Part shown: one piece after another, positions 56,140 to 64,000 of the stretch | Position numbering within the stretch: the first letter of the stretch is position 1 | Layout of the letters: the number at the start of each line of letters is the position of its first letter | Source: [Eubacterium] yurii subsp. margaretiae ATCC 43715 | GTDB taxonomy: Bacteria > Bacillota > Clostridia > Peptostreptococcales > Filifactoraceae | Assembly (NCBI GenBank): GCA_000146855.1 | Contig: GL405246.1 | Span: 1,344,327 to 1,408,326, forward strand | DNA length: 64,000 nt | Reading direction: 5' to 3' | Program-made: the position numbers and the translations under genes | The notes under the pieces: model-generated | Told to the model about the DNA's origin: nothing | Databases searched by the model: none | What the model saw: the letters and a program-made list of their open reading frames with translations, nothing else

Positions 56140-56157
56140 TTAATAAGTACTTATTAA
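56140..56157 (-). promoter_or_regulatory. 18-bp perfect palindrome at the AraC gene start
   Basis: TTAATAAGTACTTATTAA is a perfect 18-bp palindrome whose end meets the AAGGAGG of the AraC gene. It may be an autoregulatory operator, or a stem that hides the ribosome-binding site. AT-rich context makes chance palindromes more likely, so the function is uncertain. Confidence 0.5.
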
Positions 56158-56358
56158 AGATATAATAACATCAGAAATTTAAAATATCTACATATTTCTT
56201 GTACAAATAATATTTGTTTATTGATTTTGTATTTACAATGATGTATAATTTTCTTAAATAGTTGTCAAAGGTTATATTTACAGCAATACAACCTTTCAAT
56301 TATTTTAATTATTATGTATAATTAGTTCATCAACATAGATAAATAATGGGAGAATTTA

Positions 56359-56577
56359 ATGGAAATAATTATCAATACAGAATTTATAAAATTGGACCAA
56401 CTCTTGAAATTAGCAGATATAACTTCATCAGGAGCTGAGTCTCATGCGCTTATCACTGATGGAAAGGTCAAAGTAAACGGTCAGGTTGAATTGCAAAAAA
56501 GAAAGAAAATAAGAGAAAACGACATAGTTGAAGTAAATAAAAAGGTAATACAGGTAATCTTTGATGCAGATAAATAA
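56359..56577 (+). CDS. yaaA: S4-domain RNA-binding protein YaaA
   Basis: 72 residues forming a single S4 domain: FIKLDQLLKLADITSSGAESHALITDGKVKVNGQVELQKRKKI. It is the small protein encoded upstream of recF in many Firmicutes, implicated in large-subunit assembly. Its end overlaps the recF start by 14 bp. TTTCAA (56294-56299) and TATAAT (56317-56322), 17 bp apart, are a possible promoter. dnaA and dnaN, its usual upstream neighbours, are not here. Confidence 0.9.
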   Translation: MEIIINTEFIKLDQLLKLADITSSGAESHALITDGKVKVNGQVELQKRKKIRENDIVEVNKKVIQVIFDADK

Positions 56578-57634
56578 TATAAATTTAAAAAATTACAGAA
56601 ACTATGAAAATTTGTCGCTTGACTTTTCAGAAAATATAAATATGATTATCGGCCAAAACGGTCAAGGAAAGACAAATATAGTTGAGGCTGTTCACTTTCT
56701 CTCATTTGCAAAATCTTTCAGGACAAACAGAGATAAGGAAGTAATAAACTTTGGAAAAGATAGTGCATATATAAAATCATCCATCCAAAATATAGACGAC
56801 TCATACACCATAGATATACGCATATCCAACTTGGATAAGAAAGCTGTCAATATAAATAAAAATCCGATAAGTAAAATAAGTGATTTGATGGGAATAGTAA
56901 ATGTAGTTGTATTTTCTCCGGAAGACACAAAAATAGTATCTGATACTCCATCTTTTAGGCGTGGATTTATGAACAAAGAAATATCGCAAATCAAGCCTTT
57001 ATACTATAATATATTGCTTGACTATAATCAGACTTTGGAAAATAAAAATTCTCTTTTGAAAACTCAAAATCCGGATACCATCATGCTTGATATTTATGAT
57101 GAACAGTTGTCAGCCTATATGGAAAAAATCATAGCTTATAGAAAGGATTTTATCAAACAAATCTCTGTTATAGCAAATGAAACTCATGGAAAAATATCTT
57201 CTCAAAAAGAAAATCTTATAATAAACTATTCTCCAAATATAAAATATGAAAAAAAAGAAGATATATTTAAATTATTATCATCTTCAAGAGCCGATGATAT
57301 GATAAGAGGTACATCAAGTAAAGGTATACACAAAGATGATATTGAGATTATGATTGGTGATATAGATATTAGAAAATTTGGCTCTCAGGGGCAGAAAAAG
57401 ACCGCTACTATAGCTTTAAAACTATCAGAAATTGAGCTTATTTATAATATGAAAAAAGAATATCCTGTGGTAATCTTGGATGATATTTTCAGTGAATTGG
57501 ATATAAACAGAAGAAAAATGCTTATAGAAAAACTGCTGAATATTCAGACCTTTATTACCACTACCGAAAAGATAGATATAGACAAAGAAATAAAATATTT
57601 TGAAGTGAAAGATAAAAATGTGAATGTATTGTAA
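56564..57634 (+). CDS. recF: DNA replication and repair protein RecF
   Basis: About 356 residues, an SMC-like ATPase loading RecA at gaps. It has the N-terminal LKNYRNYENLSLDFSENINMIIGQNGQGKTNIVEAV with Walker A, SFRTNRDKEVI, the ABC signature FGSQGQKKTATIALKLSE (about 268), and Walker B YPVVILDDIFSELD. The start is the ATG at 56564; a TTG three bases earlier opens the frame. It overlaps yaaA and is followed not by gyrB but by a 300-bp spacer, so the usual origin cluster is split. Confidence 0.95.
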   Translation: MQINNINLKNYRNYENLSLDFSENINMIIGQNGQGKTNIVEAVHFLSFAKSFRTNRDKEVINFGKDSAYIKSSIQNIDDSYTIDIRISNLDKKAVNINKNPISKISDLMGIVNVVVFSPEDTKIVSDTPSFRRGFMNKEISQIKPLYYNILLDYNQTLENKNSLLKTQNPDTIMLDIYDEQLSAYMEKIIAYRKDFIKQISVIANETHGKISSQKENLIINYSPNIKYEKKEDIFKLLSSSRADDMIRGTSSKGIHKDDIEIMIGDIDIRKFGSQGQKKTATIALKLSEIELIYNMKKEYPVVILDDIFSELDINRRKMLIEKLLNIQTFITTTEKIDIDKEIKYFEVKDKNVNVL

Positions 57635-57937
57635 ATTTTTATCTTTTTAAAGAACAGTTAATTCAAAATTTCCATAATAGAAACATATTAAAAGAACTTA
57701 TATTTGAATAAGTTCTATAAATACAAATGCTATATTTTATGTAATTTTTTGGTATTTCAATTTTTTAATAAATATTCAAATTTTAATCTATATTATTAAA
57801 AACATTGTATATCAAATACCAGATGAACAAAAATATATATTTAAATTTCAACTGAAATCACTATAGTTTTAAGTATAAAGTTGAGATATTCAAAATATAT
57901 AAAAATATTGTAATCACAGTATTAAAAGGAGGTTATT
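57635..57937. other. 303-bp spacer after recF
   Basis: AGAACTTAT (57693-57701) and ATAAGTTCT (57708-57716) make a 9-bp hairpin that may end recF, though it has no U tract. TGGTATTT (57750-57757) and AAATACCA (57814-57821) are a further distant inverted repeat. A decayed MITE-like copy occupies the right part. No ORF. Confidence 0.45.
57811..57885. mobile_element. Decayed relative of the 41.7-kb MITE-like element
   Basis: The 45 bases at 57841-57885 match 41722-41766 at 35 positions, including 13 identical bases at one end (TTAAATTTCAACT) and nine at the other (AAAGTTGAG). To the left, a looser match (57811-57830) suggests a shortened left end. There is no clear target duplication. Chance similarity in AT-rich DNA is possible but unlikely over this span. 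Confidence 0.4.
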
Positions 57938-58270
57938 ATGGATTGTATATTTTGTAAGATTGTAAACGGAGAAATTCCGAGCAAGATTGTTTATGAAGAT
58001 GACAATGTATTGGCTTTTAACGATATTGACCCACAGGCTCCTGTTCATATTGTTGTAATTCCGAAAAAGCACTTTGCAAATATATTGGAACTAAACGACA
58101 GTACTATACTTAATGCAATTTTTGACTCTATAAGAAAGATTGCAGACGAACAAAAAATGGAAAAGGGATTTAGAATCGTATGTAATACCGGCAGTGATGG
58201 CGGCCAGACTGTAGACCACCTACATTTTCACATACTCGCAGGTAGAAATCTTCAGTGGCCTCCAGGCTAA
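57938..58270 (+). CDS. HIT-family nucleotide hydrolase (HinT-like)
   Basis: 110 residues: CIFCKIVNGEIPSKIVYEDDNVLAFNDIDPQAPVHIVVIPKKH and the histidine triad HLHFHIL near residue 98. The two N-terminal Cys (CIFC) are common in this branch and may bind zinc with a His. HinT-like enzymes hydrolyse AMP-lysine and similar phosphoramidates. AGGAGG precedes the ATG, and a terminator follows. It stands alone. Confidence 0.95.
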   Translation: MDCIFCKIVNGEIPSKIVYEDDNVLAFNDIDPQAPVHIVVIPKKHFANILELNDSTILNAIFDSIRKIADEQKMEKGFRIVCNTGSDGGQTVDHLHFHILAGRNLQWPPG

Positions 58271-58277
58271 AAAAATA

Positions 58278-58304
58278 CTCCGTATTTTTATACGGAGCTT
58301 TTTT
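58278..58304 (+). terminator. Terminator after the HIT gene
   Basis: CTCCGTA (58278-58284) pairs with TACGGAG (58291-58297) around a 6-nt loop, followed by CTTTTTT. Confidence 0.88.
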
Positions 58305-58557
58305 ATACTTATCTATAAAGATTTAATACTAAAAACCTATCAAAAAGCCATGTAATTCTATTACAGCAAGATTATTGATAATCTGCAAAACTAATAATTT
58401 GCTAAATTAACAATCTTGGCAATATAAATGGTGATTAGTATAAATTTCAAGCAATTATCTATTTAATTTATTGGATAATTTTCATCAATATTTTAAAAAA
58501 GTGTATGGCTTATTACTTTATTATAGATACGCTGAAAATATTTTATTTATTATTTTA

Positions 58558-58923
58558 TCAAATTTTAGTATCAGTTTGTTCTTGTTGTTCTTGCTGATTA
58601 TTGCTTACATCTGTTTGTGTAGACTTTTTCTCAATGTCTTTCACAATCATATCAGACAATCCTAAAGGTGATGACATTGCCATATGTTCTGCCAATCTTT
58701 CAAACATAAAGTCTGTCATTATATCTTTTCCTGGTGCCTTATTTTCCTTATTTTGATTGTCAAACATCAGTTTCTTGCTTTGTTTTAGAAAAATCTTTAG
58801 GAATTCAGCTTCCAAACCTTGAGATGCCTCTTTTAGTTTTTTATTATCTAAATTTTTTATCTTTTCTTTATCTATATTTTGAATAGGCGACATATAAGAA
58901 TCATATGAAGTACTTATATCCAT
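58558..58923 (-). CDS. flgJ: FlgJ-type rod-binding protein (no muramidase domain)
   Basis: 121 residues resembling only the N-terminal rod-binding domain of FlgJ: LKEASQGLEAEFLKIFLKQSKKLMFDN and DIMTDFMFERLAEHMAMSSPLGLSDMIVKDI. The C-terminal glucosaminidase domain of proteobacterial FlgJ is absent, as is usual in Gram-positives. The Gln/Thr-rich tail is probably disordered. It follows flgG by 13 bp and probably caps or scaffolds the growing rod. A terminator for the operon was not found in the 287-bp spacer beyond. Confidence 0.83.
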   Translation of the reverse strand: MDISTSYDSYMSPIQNIDKEKIKNLDNKKLKEASQGLEAEFLKIFLKQSKKLMFDNQNKENKAPGKDIMTDFMFERLAEHMAMSSPLGLSDMIVKDIEKKSTQTDVSNNQQEQQEQTDTKI

Positions 58924-58936
58924 AATCTACACCTTT

Positions 58937-59749
58937 CTATCTCTTCAATTGATTGATAGTATTAAGCATATCATCAGCTGTTTGAACAGTTTTTGAGTTT
59001 ATTTCATAAGCTCTTTGAGCTGTAATCATTCTTACCATTTCATCTACCAACTGAACATTTGACATCTCAAGATAGCCTTGATATATCTTAGATTCCCTTG
59101 TTTCATTTTCTTCCTGTACAGGTTCACCAGAGTTGTCTGTTGGTACATAGAAGTTGCTACCTACAGCTTTTAAGCCTTCAGGATTGACGAAAGTAACTGT
59201 CTTTAGCTGTCCAAGTTCGAGTAATTCACCCTCAGCAGATTTTGCGGTTACAGTTCCATTTTGACTCACTGCAAAGTCCTTACTGTTTTCCGGTATTTGC
59301 ACATAGCCATCGTCAGTTGTAAGCACTTTTTCACCTTGTGAAGTGACTAAGGTAAGTTGATTATCCTCAACTGAAAATTTGAAACTTCCATCTCTTGTAT
59401 ATAATCTCTTTGCTTCTTCTCCAGGAGCATTAGGATCTTCCACCACGAAAAAGGCATTACCTTGTACCATTGCAAGGTCTGTTGGATTGTCTGTCTTGTC
59501 CGCACTTCCTGTAGTATATATCCTTGATGTAGCAACCGGCATTACACCGTGTCCTACTTGAAGATTTACAGGTTGCCCCATTTTAGCTTCGTTACTTACA
59601 GGATTTGAATATGTGTATAACAAATCCTTAAACTCTGTCTTTTGTGCCTTAAATCCTGTTGTATTTACATTTGAAATATTATTTGATATTACATCCACAT
59701 TCAATTGTTGTGCTTTCATACCGCTTGCAGCAGTCCACAATGCTCTCAT
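58937..59749 (-). CDS. flgG: Flagellar distal rod protein FlgG/FlhP-like
   Basis: 270 residues. MRALWTAASGMKAQQLNVDVISNNISNVNTTGFKAQKTEFKDLLY at the N-terminus and LVDEMVRMITAQRAYEINSKTVQTADDMLNTINQLKR at the C-terminus are the paired helices of axial rod/hook proteins. The length and motifs match FlgG; the operon position after mbl and a FlgF-like gene matches flhP of B. subtilis. It forms the distal rod. GGGAGA precedes the ATG. Confidence 0.92.
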   Translation of the reverse strand: MRALWTAASGMKAQQLNVDVISNNISNVNTTGFKAQKTEFKDLLYTYSNPVSNEAKMGQPVNLQVGHGVMPVATSRIYTTGSADKTDNPTDLAMVQGNAFFVVEDPNAPGEEAKRLYTRDGSFKFSVEDNQLTLVTSQGEKVLTTDDGYVQIPENSKDFAVSQNGTVTAKSAEGELLELGQLKTVTFVNPEGLKAVGSNFYVPTDNSGEPVQEENETRESKIYQGYLEMSNVQLVDEMVRMITAQRAYEINSKTVQTADDMLNTINQLKR

Positions 59750-59791
59750 TTTTTATCTCCCGATTTATAAATAAATTAAATTTTCATAAAA

Positions 59792-60910
59792 CTATATCTT
59801 ACCTATTTCATTTGCAGCCTTTTGCATAATCTGATCATAAGCGTTTATAACTTTTTGATCCGACTCAAATCCTCTGTACATCTGTATCATATCCACCATT
59901 TCATCAATGGCGCTTACATTTGATTTTTCAAGATAGCCTTGCAATACTTTACCACCAAAAGGATGTTCTATTGCTTGGGCATTATTTGTCATCTGCATAT
60001 AGCTATGACCGTATTTTTGCATATCTTCTTTATTGTATATATCTACCAACGCCAGTTTTGCAATCTGCTCTCTTTGTCCGTCACTATTCAACGACACTAC
60101 ACTTCCGTCACTTTTAAATTCAAGGGAACGTGAATTTGTAGGCACTTTTATTTCACTACCATCCTCAGACAGTACTATATTACCCAAAAAGTCTTTTAAC
60201 ACTCCTGAATTGTCCAAGGTAAATACTCCAGATCTTGAATATTTTATAGCATCTGTACTATCCAATCTCACCTTGAAAAATCCATTCCCTTCAAGTGAGA
60301 TGTGCATTGGATTTTCTGTTCTTTCCTGAGCTCCCTGGTTGAAATTAATCATCACTCTATCAATCAAATTACCGGAGTTTATTGTTCCTATCGACTTTCT
60401 TGCCTCAGGTACTATCAATTTTGCAACCTGTCTGCCACCTGATACAATATTGCCGTTGTTATCTACAGTTATTTCGCCTTCTGGAACATTTATCCTATTT
60501 GAGTTCTCATCTAACAAATATGCTCCAAATTTTGTTATATCGTTAGAATTATATTCGTTATATACCGTTCTTAAATAGCCTTCATCATCTCTTACGACAC
60601 TTGCAGACTTATAATAGCCCTTGCCATTTTTATCTTCAAGAGTTAAATATCCCCTACTTATTTCAATATCAGTTTTGACAAGTCCATTTTTCAAAGTCTT
60701 GTTACTTACCTTGACATTATTGGAGTTGGCTCTTAGATAACCTTCAACATTTTCTCTCTTCATCAGCAATTTTTCTGAAAATGCCTCAGTTACGCCAACA
60801 TCTTTTTTAAATGCTGTAGTATCCACGTTGGAAATGTTGTTGGATATTATTTCTATTTGGTTTTGCTTTGTCTGCATTGCTGAAGATGCGGTATATATCC
60901 CTCTAAACAT
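59792..60910 (-). CDS. flhO: Flagellar rod protein FlgF/FlhO-like
   Basis: 372 residues, longer than typical FlgF (about 250). Terminal helices are of the rod type: MFRGIYTASSAMQTKQNQIEIISNNISNVDTTAFKK and KSNVSAIDEMVDMIQMYRGFESDQKVINAYDQIMQKAANEIGKI. The extra length falls in the middle D1/D2 domain (about residues 80-300). In B. subtilis mbl is followed by flhO and flhP, the same order as here. It is encoded 42 bp upstream of the FlgG-like gene and likely cotranscribed. Confidence 0.88.
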   Translation of the reverse strand: MFRGIYTASSAMQTKQNQIEIISNNISNVDTTAFKKDVGVTEAFSEKLLMKRENVEGYLRANSNNVKVSNKTLKNGLVKTDIEISRGYLTLEDKNGKGYYKSASVVRDDEGYLRTVYNEYNSNDITKFGAYLLDENSNRINVPEGEITVDNNGNIVSGGRQVAKLIVPEARKSIGTINSGNLIDRVMINFNQGAQERTENPMHISLEGNGFFKVRLDSTDAIKYSRSGVFTLDNSGVLKDFLGNIVLSEDGSEIKVPTNSRSLEFKSDGSVVSLNSDGQREQIAKLALVDIYNKEDMQKYGHSYMQMTNNAQAIEHPFGGKVLQGYLEKSNVSAIDEMVDMIQMYRGFESDQKVINAYDQIMQKAANEIGKI

Positions 60911-61035
60911 AATAACTCCTAAACATCAATGACTTCTAAACATAATTTTACATAATATATCGTCATTATATTGTAAAAATTAATACTATAATAAAAAATT
61001 AGGTATTTTTTTACAAAAATACCTAATAAATATTA

Positions 61036-62058
61036 CTACCTTCTTCTAGAATTTGAAGTTTTTCCTAATTGTTTCAATGATTTTAAAGCCTCTCCTGTGC
61101 CCTTTGCAACACAAGAGATAGCATCCTCTGCTATATCTACTTTAATTCCTGTTCTTGCTTCTATCAGTTTGTCAAGTCCCCATAAGAGCGAACCGCCACC
61201 TGTCATAAGTATACCCTTGTCAGAAATATCAGCAGAAAGTTCAGGAGGAGTCCTTTCCAATACCGAATGGACAGCATCTGCAATTTGTATAACAGAATCC
61301 CTAAGAGCATCAAAAGACTCTTTAGAAGAAACTTTTACTGTTTCAGGAAGACCTGATAGTTGGTTTCTTCCTCTAACTTCCATGTATATTTCTTTACCTC
61401 TTGTAAATGCAGAACCTACAGTCATCTTTATCTCTTCTGCTGTTCTTTCACCTATAAGAAGGTTATGTTGTTTTCTCATAAATTTAATTATTGCTTCATC
61501 AAACTTATCTCCAGCCATTTTTATAGATGTACTTTCTACTATTCCACCTAGAGAGATAACTGCAACATCAGTAGTACCACCACCGATATCAACTATCATA
61601 TTACCGCTTGGCTGAGAAATATCTATGCCTGCACCAATTGCAGCAGCAATAGGTTCTTCAATAAGAAATACATCCCTTGCTCCTGCTTCCATTGTAGCAT
61701 CAATTACCGCTCTTTTTTCAACTTCAGTTACACCAGAAGGTATACAAACTATTATCTGAGGCTTGAAGAACTTGAATAATCCGACTCCTCCAGTAACCTT
61801 ATGAATGAAATTTTTGAGCATCTTTTCTGTAGTATCATAGTCAGATATAACACCATCTTTAAGAGGTCTTATTGCAACAATATGAGCCGGAGTTCTACCT
61901 AGCATCCTTTGTGCCTCTTCTCCAACTTCCAATACTTTTCCTGTGTTAGTATCCATAGCCACTACAGATGGCTCTTGCAAAACTATACCCTTACCCTTAA
62001 CATAAACTAATACTGAAGCTGTTCCTAAATCTATACCAATATCCGGTGAAAAAGCCAT
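61036..62058 (-). CDS. mbl: MreB/Mbl rod-shape cytoskeletal protein
   Basis: 340 residues, actin-like ATPase guiding cell-wall synthesis. It has DIGIDLGTASVLVYVKGKGI (phosphate 1), VCIPSGVTEVEKRAVIDA, EEPIAAAIGAG, DIGGGTTDVAVISLGGIV (phosphate 2) and LMTGGGSLLWGLDKLI. The gene order murA, this gene, flhO, flhP favours Mbl over MreB. The Arg-rich C-terminus (SRRR) is the last part of the chain. AAGGAGA precedes the ATG. Confidence 0.95.
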   Translation of the reverse strand: MAFSPDIGIDLGTASVLVYVKGKGIVLQEPSVVAMDTNTGKVLEVGEEAQRMLGRTPAHIVAIRPLKDGVISDYDTTEKMLKNFIHKVTGGVGLFKFFKPQIIVCIPSGVTEVEKRAVIDATMEAGARDVFLIEEPIAAAIGAGIDISQPSGNMIVDIGGGTTDVAVISLGGIVESTSIKMAGDKFDEAIIKFMRKQHNLLIGERTAEEIKMTVGSAFTRGKEIYMEVRGRNQLSGLPETVKVSSKESFDALRDSVIQIADAVHSVLERTPPELSADISDKGILMTGGGSLLWGLDKLIEARTGIKVDIAEDAISCVAKGTGEALKSLKQLGKTSNSRRR

Positions 62059-62121
62059 AATAAATCTCCTTAATATTTATAATTTTCTCAAATATTCTAA
62101 ACTACCAAACTTAAATCTGTA

Positions 62122-63375
62122 TTAATCTTCAACTCTTGTAATCTTGCCTCCAAGAGCTCTTATCTTATTTTCAATATCAACATATCCTCTATCTATATGA
62201 TGTATATCAGTAATTTCAGTTTTTCCATTAGCAATAAGTCCCGCCAAGATAAGTGACGCACCTGCTCTCAAGTCAGTTGCCTTAACTGATGTGCCTTGTA
62301 ACTCCTTAACTCCGGTTACAAGCGCTGACTTTCCTTCTATTTTTATGTCCGCCCCCATCCTCTTTAACTCATTTACATTCATAAATCTGTTTTCAAATAC
62401 AGTTTCTGTAACTAGAGAACTGGCATCACCAACGGAAAGCAAAGTCATAAAAAGTGACTGCATATCTGTAGGGAATCCAGGATGTGGCATCGTCTTAATA
62501 TCAGTAGCCCTTATTATATCAGGTCCGATAACTCTAAGAAAATCTCCCTCTTCACTAATCTTACATCCAACTTCAATCAGCTTTGCAATTACAGGACGCA
62601 AGTGATCATTTATAACATTTCTTACATATATATCCCCTCTAGTCACAGCAGCTGCGACCATATATGTTCCTGCTTCTATCCTATCAGGTATCACAGTATG
62701 TTCAACTTCGTTTAATTTCTTTACACCCGTTATTCTTATAGTATTGGTACCTGCACCTCTTACCTTACCACCCATTTCATTGATAAAATTTGCCAAATCA
62801 ACTATTTCAGGCTCTTCAGCGGCATTTTCAATAACTGTAACTCCATCAGCCAAAGATGCAGCCATTATTATATTTTCAGTTGCACCAACAGAAGGGAAGT
62901 CCAGATAAATATGGTTAGCTATGAGATCAGTAGTATAGGCATCAATACATCCATGCTCTATCTCAACCTTAGTATTTAACATTTTAAAACCCTTTAAATG
63001 CAAATCTATAGGTCTAGTTCCTATAGGACATCCTCCAGGCATAGATACTGTTGCTCTCTTAAACCTCGCAATCAGAGGTCCAAGCACCAAAAATGATGCC
63101 CTCATCTTACCCACCAATTCATAAGGAGCCTCATTTTTTGTAATATTCTTAGCATCTATAGTAAGTGTATCATTTTCAAATTCAACTATGGCACCTAGGT
63201 ATCTAAGCAAATCACACATTACGTTCACATCACTCAGATTAGGCACACCCTTTATAACACTCTTTCCTTCTACTAACAAAGTTGCAGCAATTATCGGTAG
63301 TACCGCATTTTTTGCACCGCTGACTGTTACTTCACCAACTAATCTATCACTTTTACTAACTATTAAACGTGCCAA
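62122..63375 (-). CDS. murA: UDP-N-acetylglucosamine 1-carboxyvinyltransferase
   Basis: About 417 residues, the first committed step of peptidoglycan synthesis, adding enolpyruvate to UDP-GlcNAc. VSGAKNAVLPIIAATLL at the N-terminus, MRASFLVLGPLIARF, and the catalytic Cys in PGGCPIGTRPIDLHLKG (fosfomycin target). DLRAGASLILAGLIANGKTEI lies near the C-terminus. Start choice: an ATG at 63384 is adjacent to its AAGGA, so the TTG at 63375 (ARLIVSKS after the initiator) is better spaced and fits the family. It is 9-18 bp from the upstream ORF and 64 bp from mbl. Confidence 0.95.
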   Translation of the reverse strand: MARLIVSKSDRLVGEVTVSGAKNAVLPIIAATLLVEGKSVIKGVPNLSDVNVMCDLLRYLGAIVEFENDTLTIDAKNITKNEAPYELVGKMRASFLVLGPLIARFKRATVSMPGGCPIGTRPIDLHLKGFKMLNTKVEIEHGCIDAYTTDLIANHIYLDFPSVGATENIIMAASLADGVTVIENAAEEPEIVDLANFINEMGGKVRGAGTNTIRITGVKKLNEVEHTVIPDRIEAGTYMVAAAVTRGDIYVRNVINDHLRPVIAKLIEVGCKISEEGDFLRVIGPDIIRATDIKTMPHPGFPTDMQSLFMTLLSVGDASSLVTETVFENRFMNVNELKRMGADIKIEGKSALVTGVKELQGTSVKATDLRAGASLILAGLIANGKTEITDIHHIDRGYVDIENKIRALGGKITRVED

Positions 63376-63393
63376 TATCGACATTCCTTTCGA

Positions 63394-63990
63394 TTATTCG
63401 TTTTCTATGTTGAATATGACATTGTCATCCCTTACAAAAAAACTCAGCGACTTTCCCTCATAAAGCAAAATAATATTATTCTTATCGTAAACTATATCAT
63501 AATTTTTATTAACAATACCCATTTTTAAAAGCAGATTGAAAGACTCTTCGTAAGTGATGTCAACTGTTAACGATGTAGCCAAAATCATATTTTCTATAAA
63601 AGACTTGTCAAAAGTTTCACTCTTATTATATCTTCCTAAGACTCCCACTCTCTTAATATTAGATTTGAATATACCTTGCTCATAAGTTGCTATCAAATTT
63701 TTAGTTTCATCTGAACTTTTTTGGACATAGGAATACTCAGTCTTGCTTTTCAACAATCTGTCAATTTCTTTGTCATATTCAAACTTATCTTTATTTTTCT
63801 CTACAAAAACTTCATATTTTTCTTTGAATTGGCTGTTATTAAAAGAAAAAACTTTGCTGTCTTTAAAAGAATAAATATAGCAAAAAGCCCAAAAAATCAG
63901 TATACCGAATATAATCATCTTATTACGTCTAAGATTTTTGGTATTTACGGTAGAAACCTTGCCTTCAACAATATCTGCCGCTCTCTTCAT
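63394..63990 (-). CDS. Membrane-anchored protein of unknown function upstream of murA
   Basis: 198 residues from the ATG at 63990, but no stop codon lies between it and the window edge and no good ribosome-binding site is seen, so the real start may be outside. One membrane segment (MIIFGILIFWAFCYIYSF, about residues 25-42) is followed by a charged extracytoplasmic region of about 155 residues. In B. subtilis the gene before murA is ywmB, encoding a small exported protein; that position, not sequence recognition, makes a YwmB-like role conceivable. Confidence 0.75.
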   Translation of the reverse strand: MKRAADIVEGKVSTVNTKNLRRNKMIIFGILIFWAFCYIYSFKDSKVFSFNNSQFKEKYEVFVEKNKDKFEYDKEIDRLLKSKTEYSYVQKSSDETKNLIATYEQGIFKSNIKRVGVLGRYNKSETFDKSFIENMILATSLTVDITYEESFNLLLKMGIVNKNYDIVYDKNNIILLYEGKSLSFFVRDDNVIFNIENE

Positions 63991-64000
63991 CCTGTTTACT

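Noticed and set aside
56131..56358. Replication origin next to yaaA-recF
   Set aside because: No DnaA-box consensus or near cluster is visible in the spacer, and dnaA/dnaN are absent.
58340..58420. Hairpin CAAGATT/AATCTTG after the flgJ-like gene as an operon terminator
   Set aside because: Only seven base pairs with a 38-nt loop and no U tract on the minus strand.
61097..61615. A 172-codon plus-strand frame opposite mbl
   Set aside because: It is antisense to a highly conserved gene, Ser/Ile/Pro-rich, and has no start signals.

Overview
The window is AT-rich, gene-dense DNA with Gram-positive Shine-Dalgarno sites and a low-GC Firmicutes gene set: PolC-type replicase, a groESL operon under CIRCE, an LPXTG surface protein, and a murA-mbl-flagellar rod block. 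Absence of oxidative genes, a lactate/Etf/acyl-CoA dehydrogenase operon and flagellar genes point to a motile, anaerobic, probably non-spore-forming member of the Clostridia (Peptostreptococcaceae-like). This placement is inference from gene content, not a database result. I saw no rRNA, tRNA, CRISPR array, prophage or intact insertion sequence.

Layout. 0.2-6.4 kb (+): lactate permease, FAD-dependent lactate dehydrogenase, acyl-CoA dehydrogenase, EtfB and EtfA, behind a consensus promoter and closed by a bidirectional terminator. 6.4-12.5 kb (-): one 2013-residue LPKTG-anchored surface protein with six Ig-like modules, two of them a recent 375-bp duplication. 13-16.6 kb (+): S1-domain protein, CheR, CNNM/CorC-type membrane protein. 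16.7-21.2 kb (-): MscS channel, lipoprotein, OmpR-type regulator and histidine kinase in one run. 21.5-22.3 kb (+): sirtuin. 22.6-37.2 kb (-): SDR enzyme, uvrB, thrS, polC, CbiE-like methylase, a methyltransferase, hpt, a large glutamine synthetase and ynbB. 37.5-43.7 kb: htrA, a frameshifted membrane diguanylate cyclase, a DUF4261-like protein, a GNAT and rarA. 44-47 kb (+): CobD-like aminotransferase, xpt, NAD(P)HX dehydratase. 47.1-52.8 kb (-): an unknown membrane-anchored protein, an ACT protein, a HypE-like protein, murB, groEL, groES. 53-58.3 kb: isochorismatase-family hydrolase, bioB, a split AraC/GyrI regulator, yaaA-recF, a HIT protein. 58.5-64 kb (-): FlgJ-like, FlgG- and FlgF-like rod proteins, Mbl/MreB, MurA and an unknown membrane protein.

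How the genes work together. The first operon imports lactate and oxidises it with electrons passing through Etf; the acyl-CoA dehydrogenase in the same operon gives the Etf a second possible partner. The MscS/lipoprotein/two-component run looks like an envelope-sensing unit. The last block couples cell-wall synthesis (MurA), shape (Mbl) and flagellar rod assembly in an order known from Bacillus, but without the sporulation genes that lie between murA and mbl there.

Less ordinary features: a 92-bp MITE-like element with 15-bp terminal inverted repeats and a 6-bp target duplication (41670-41773), with a decayed relative near 57.8 kb; two signalling/regulatory genes each broken at an A6 tract where one extra A would restore the frame; and hairpins that abut the ribosome-binding sites of etfB and the cbiE-like gene.
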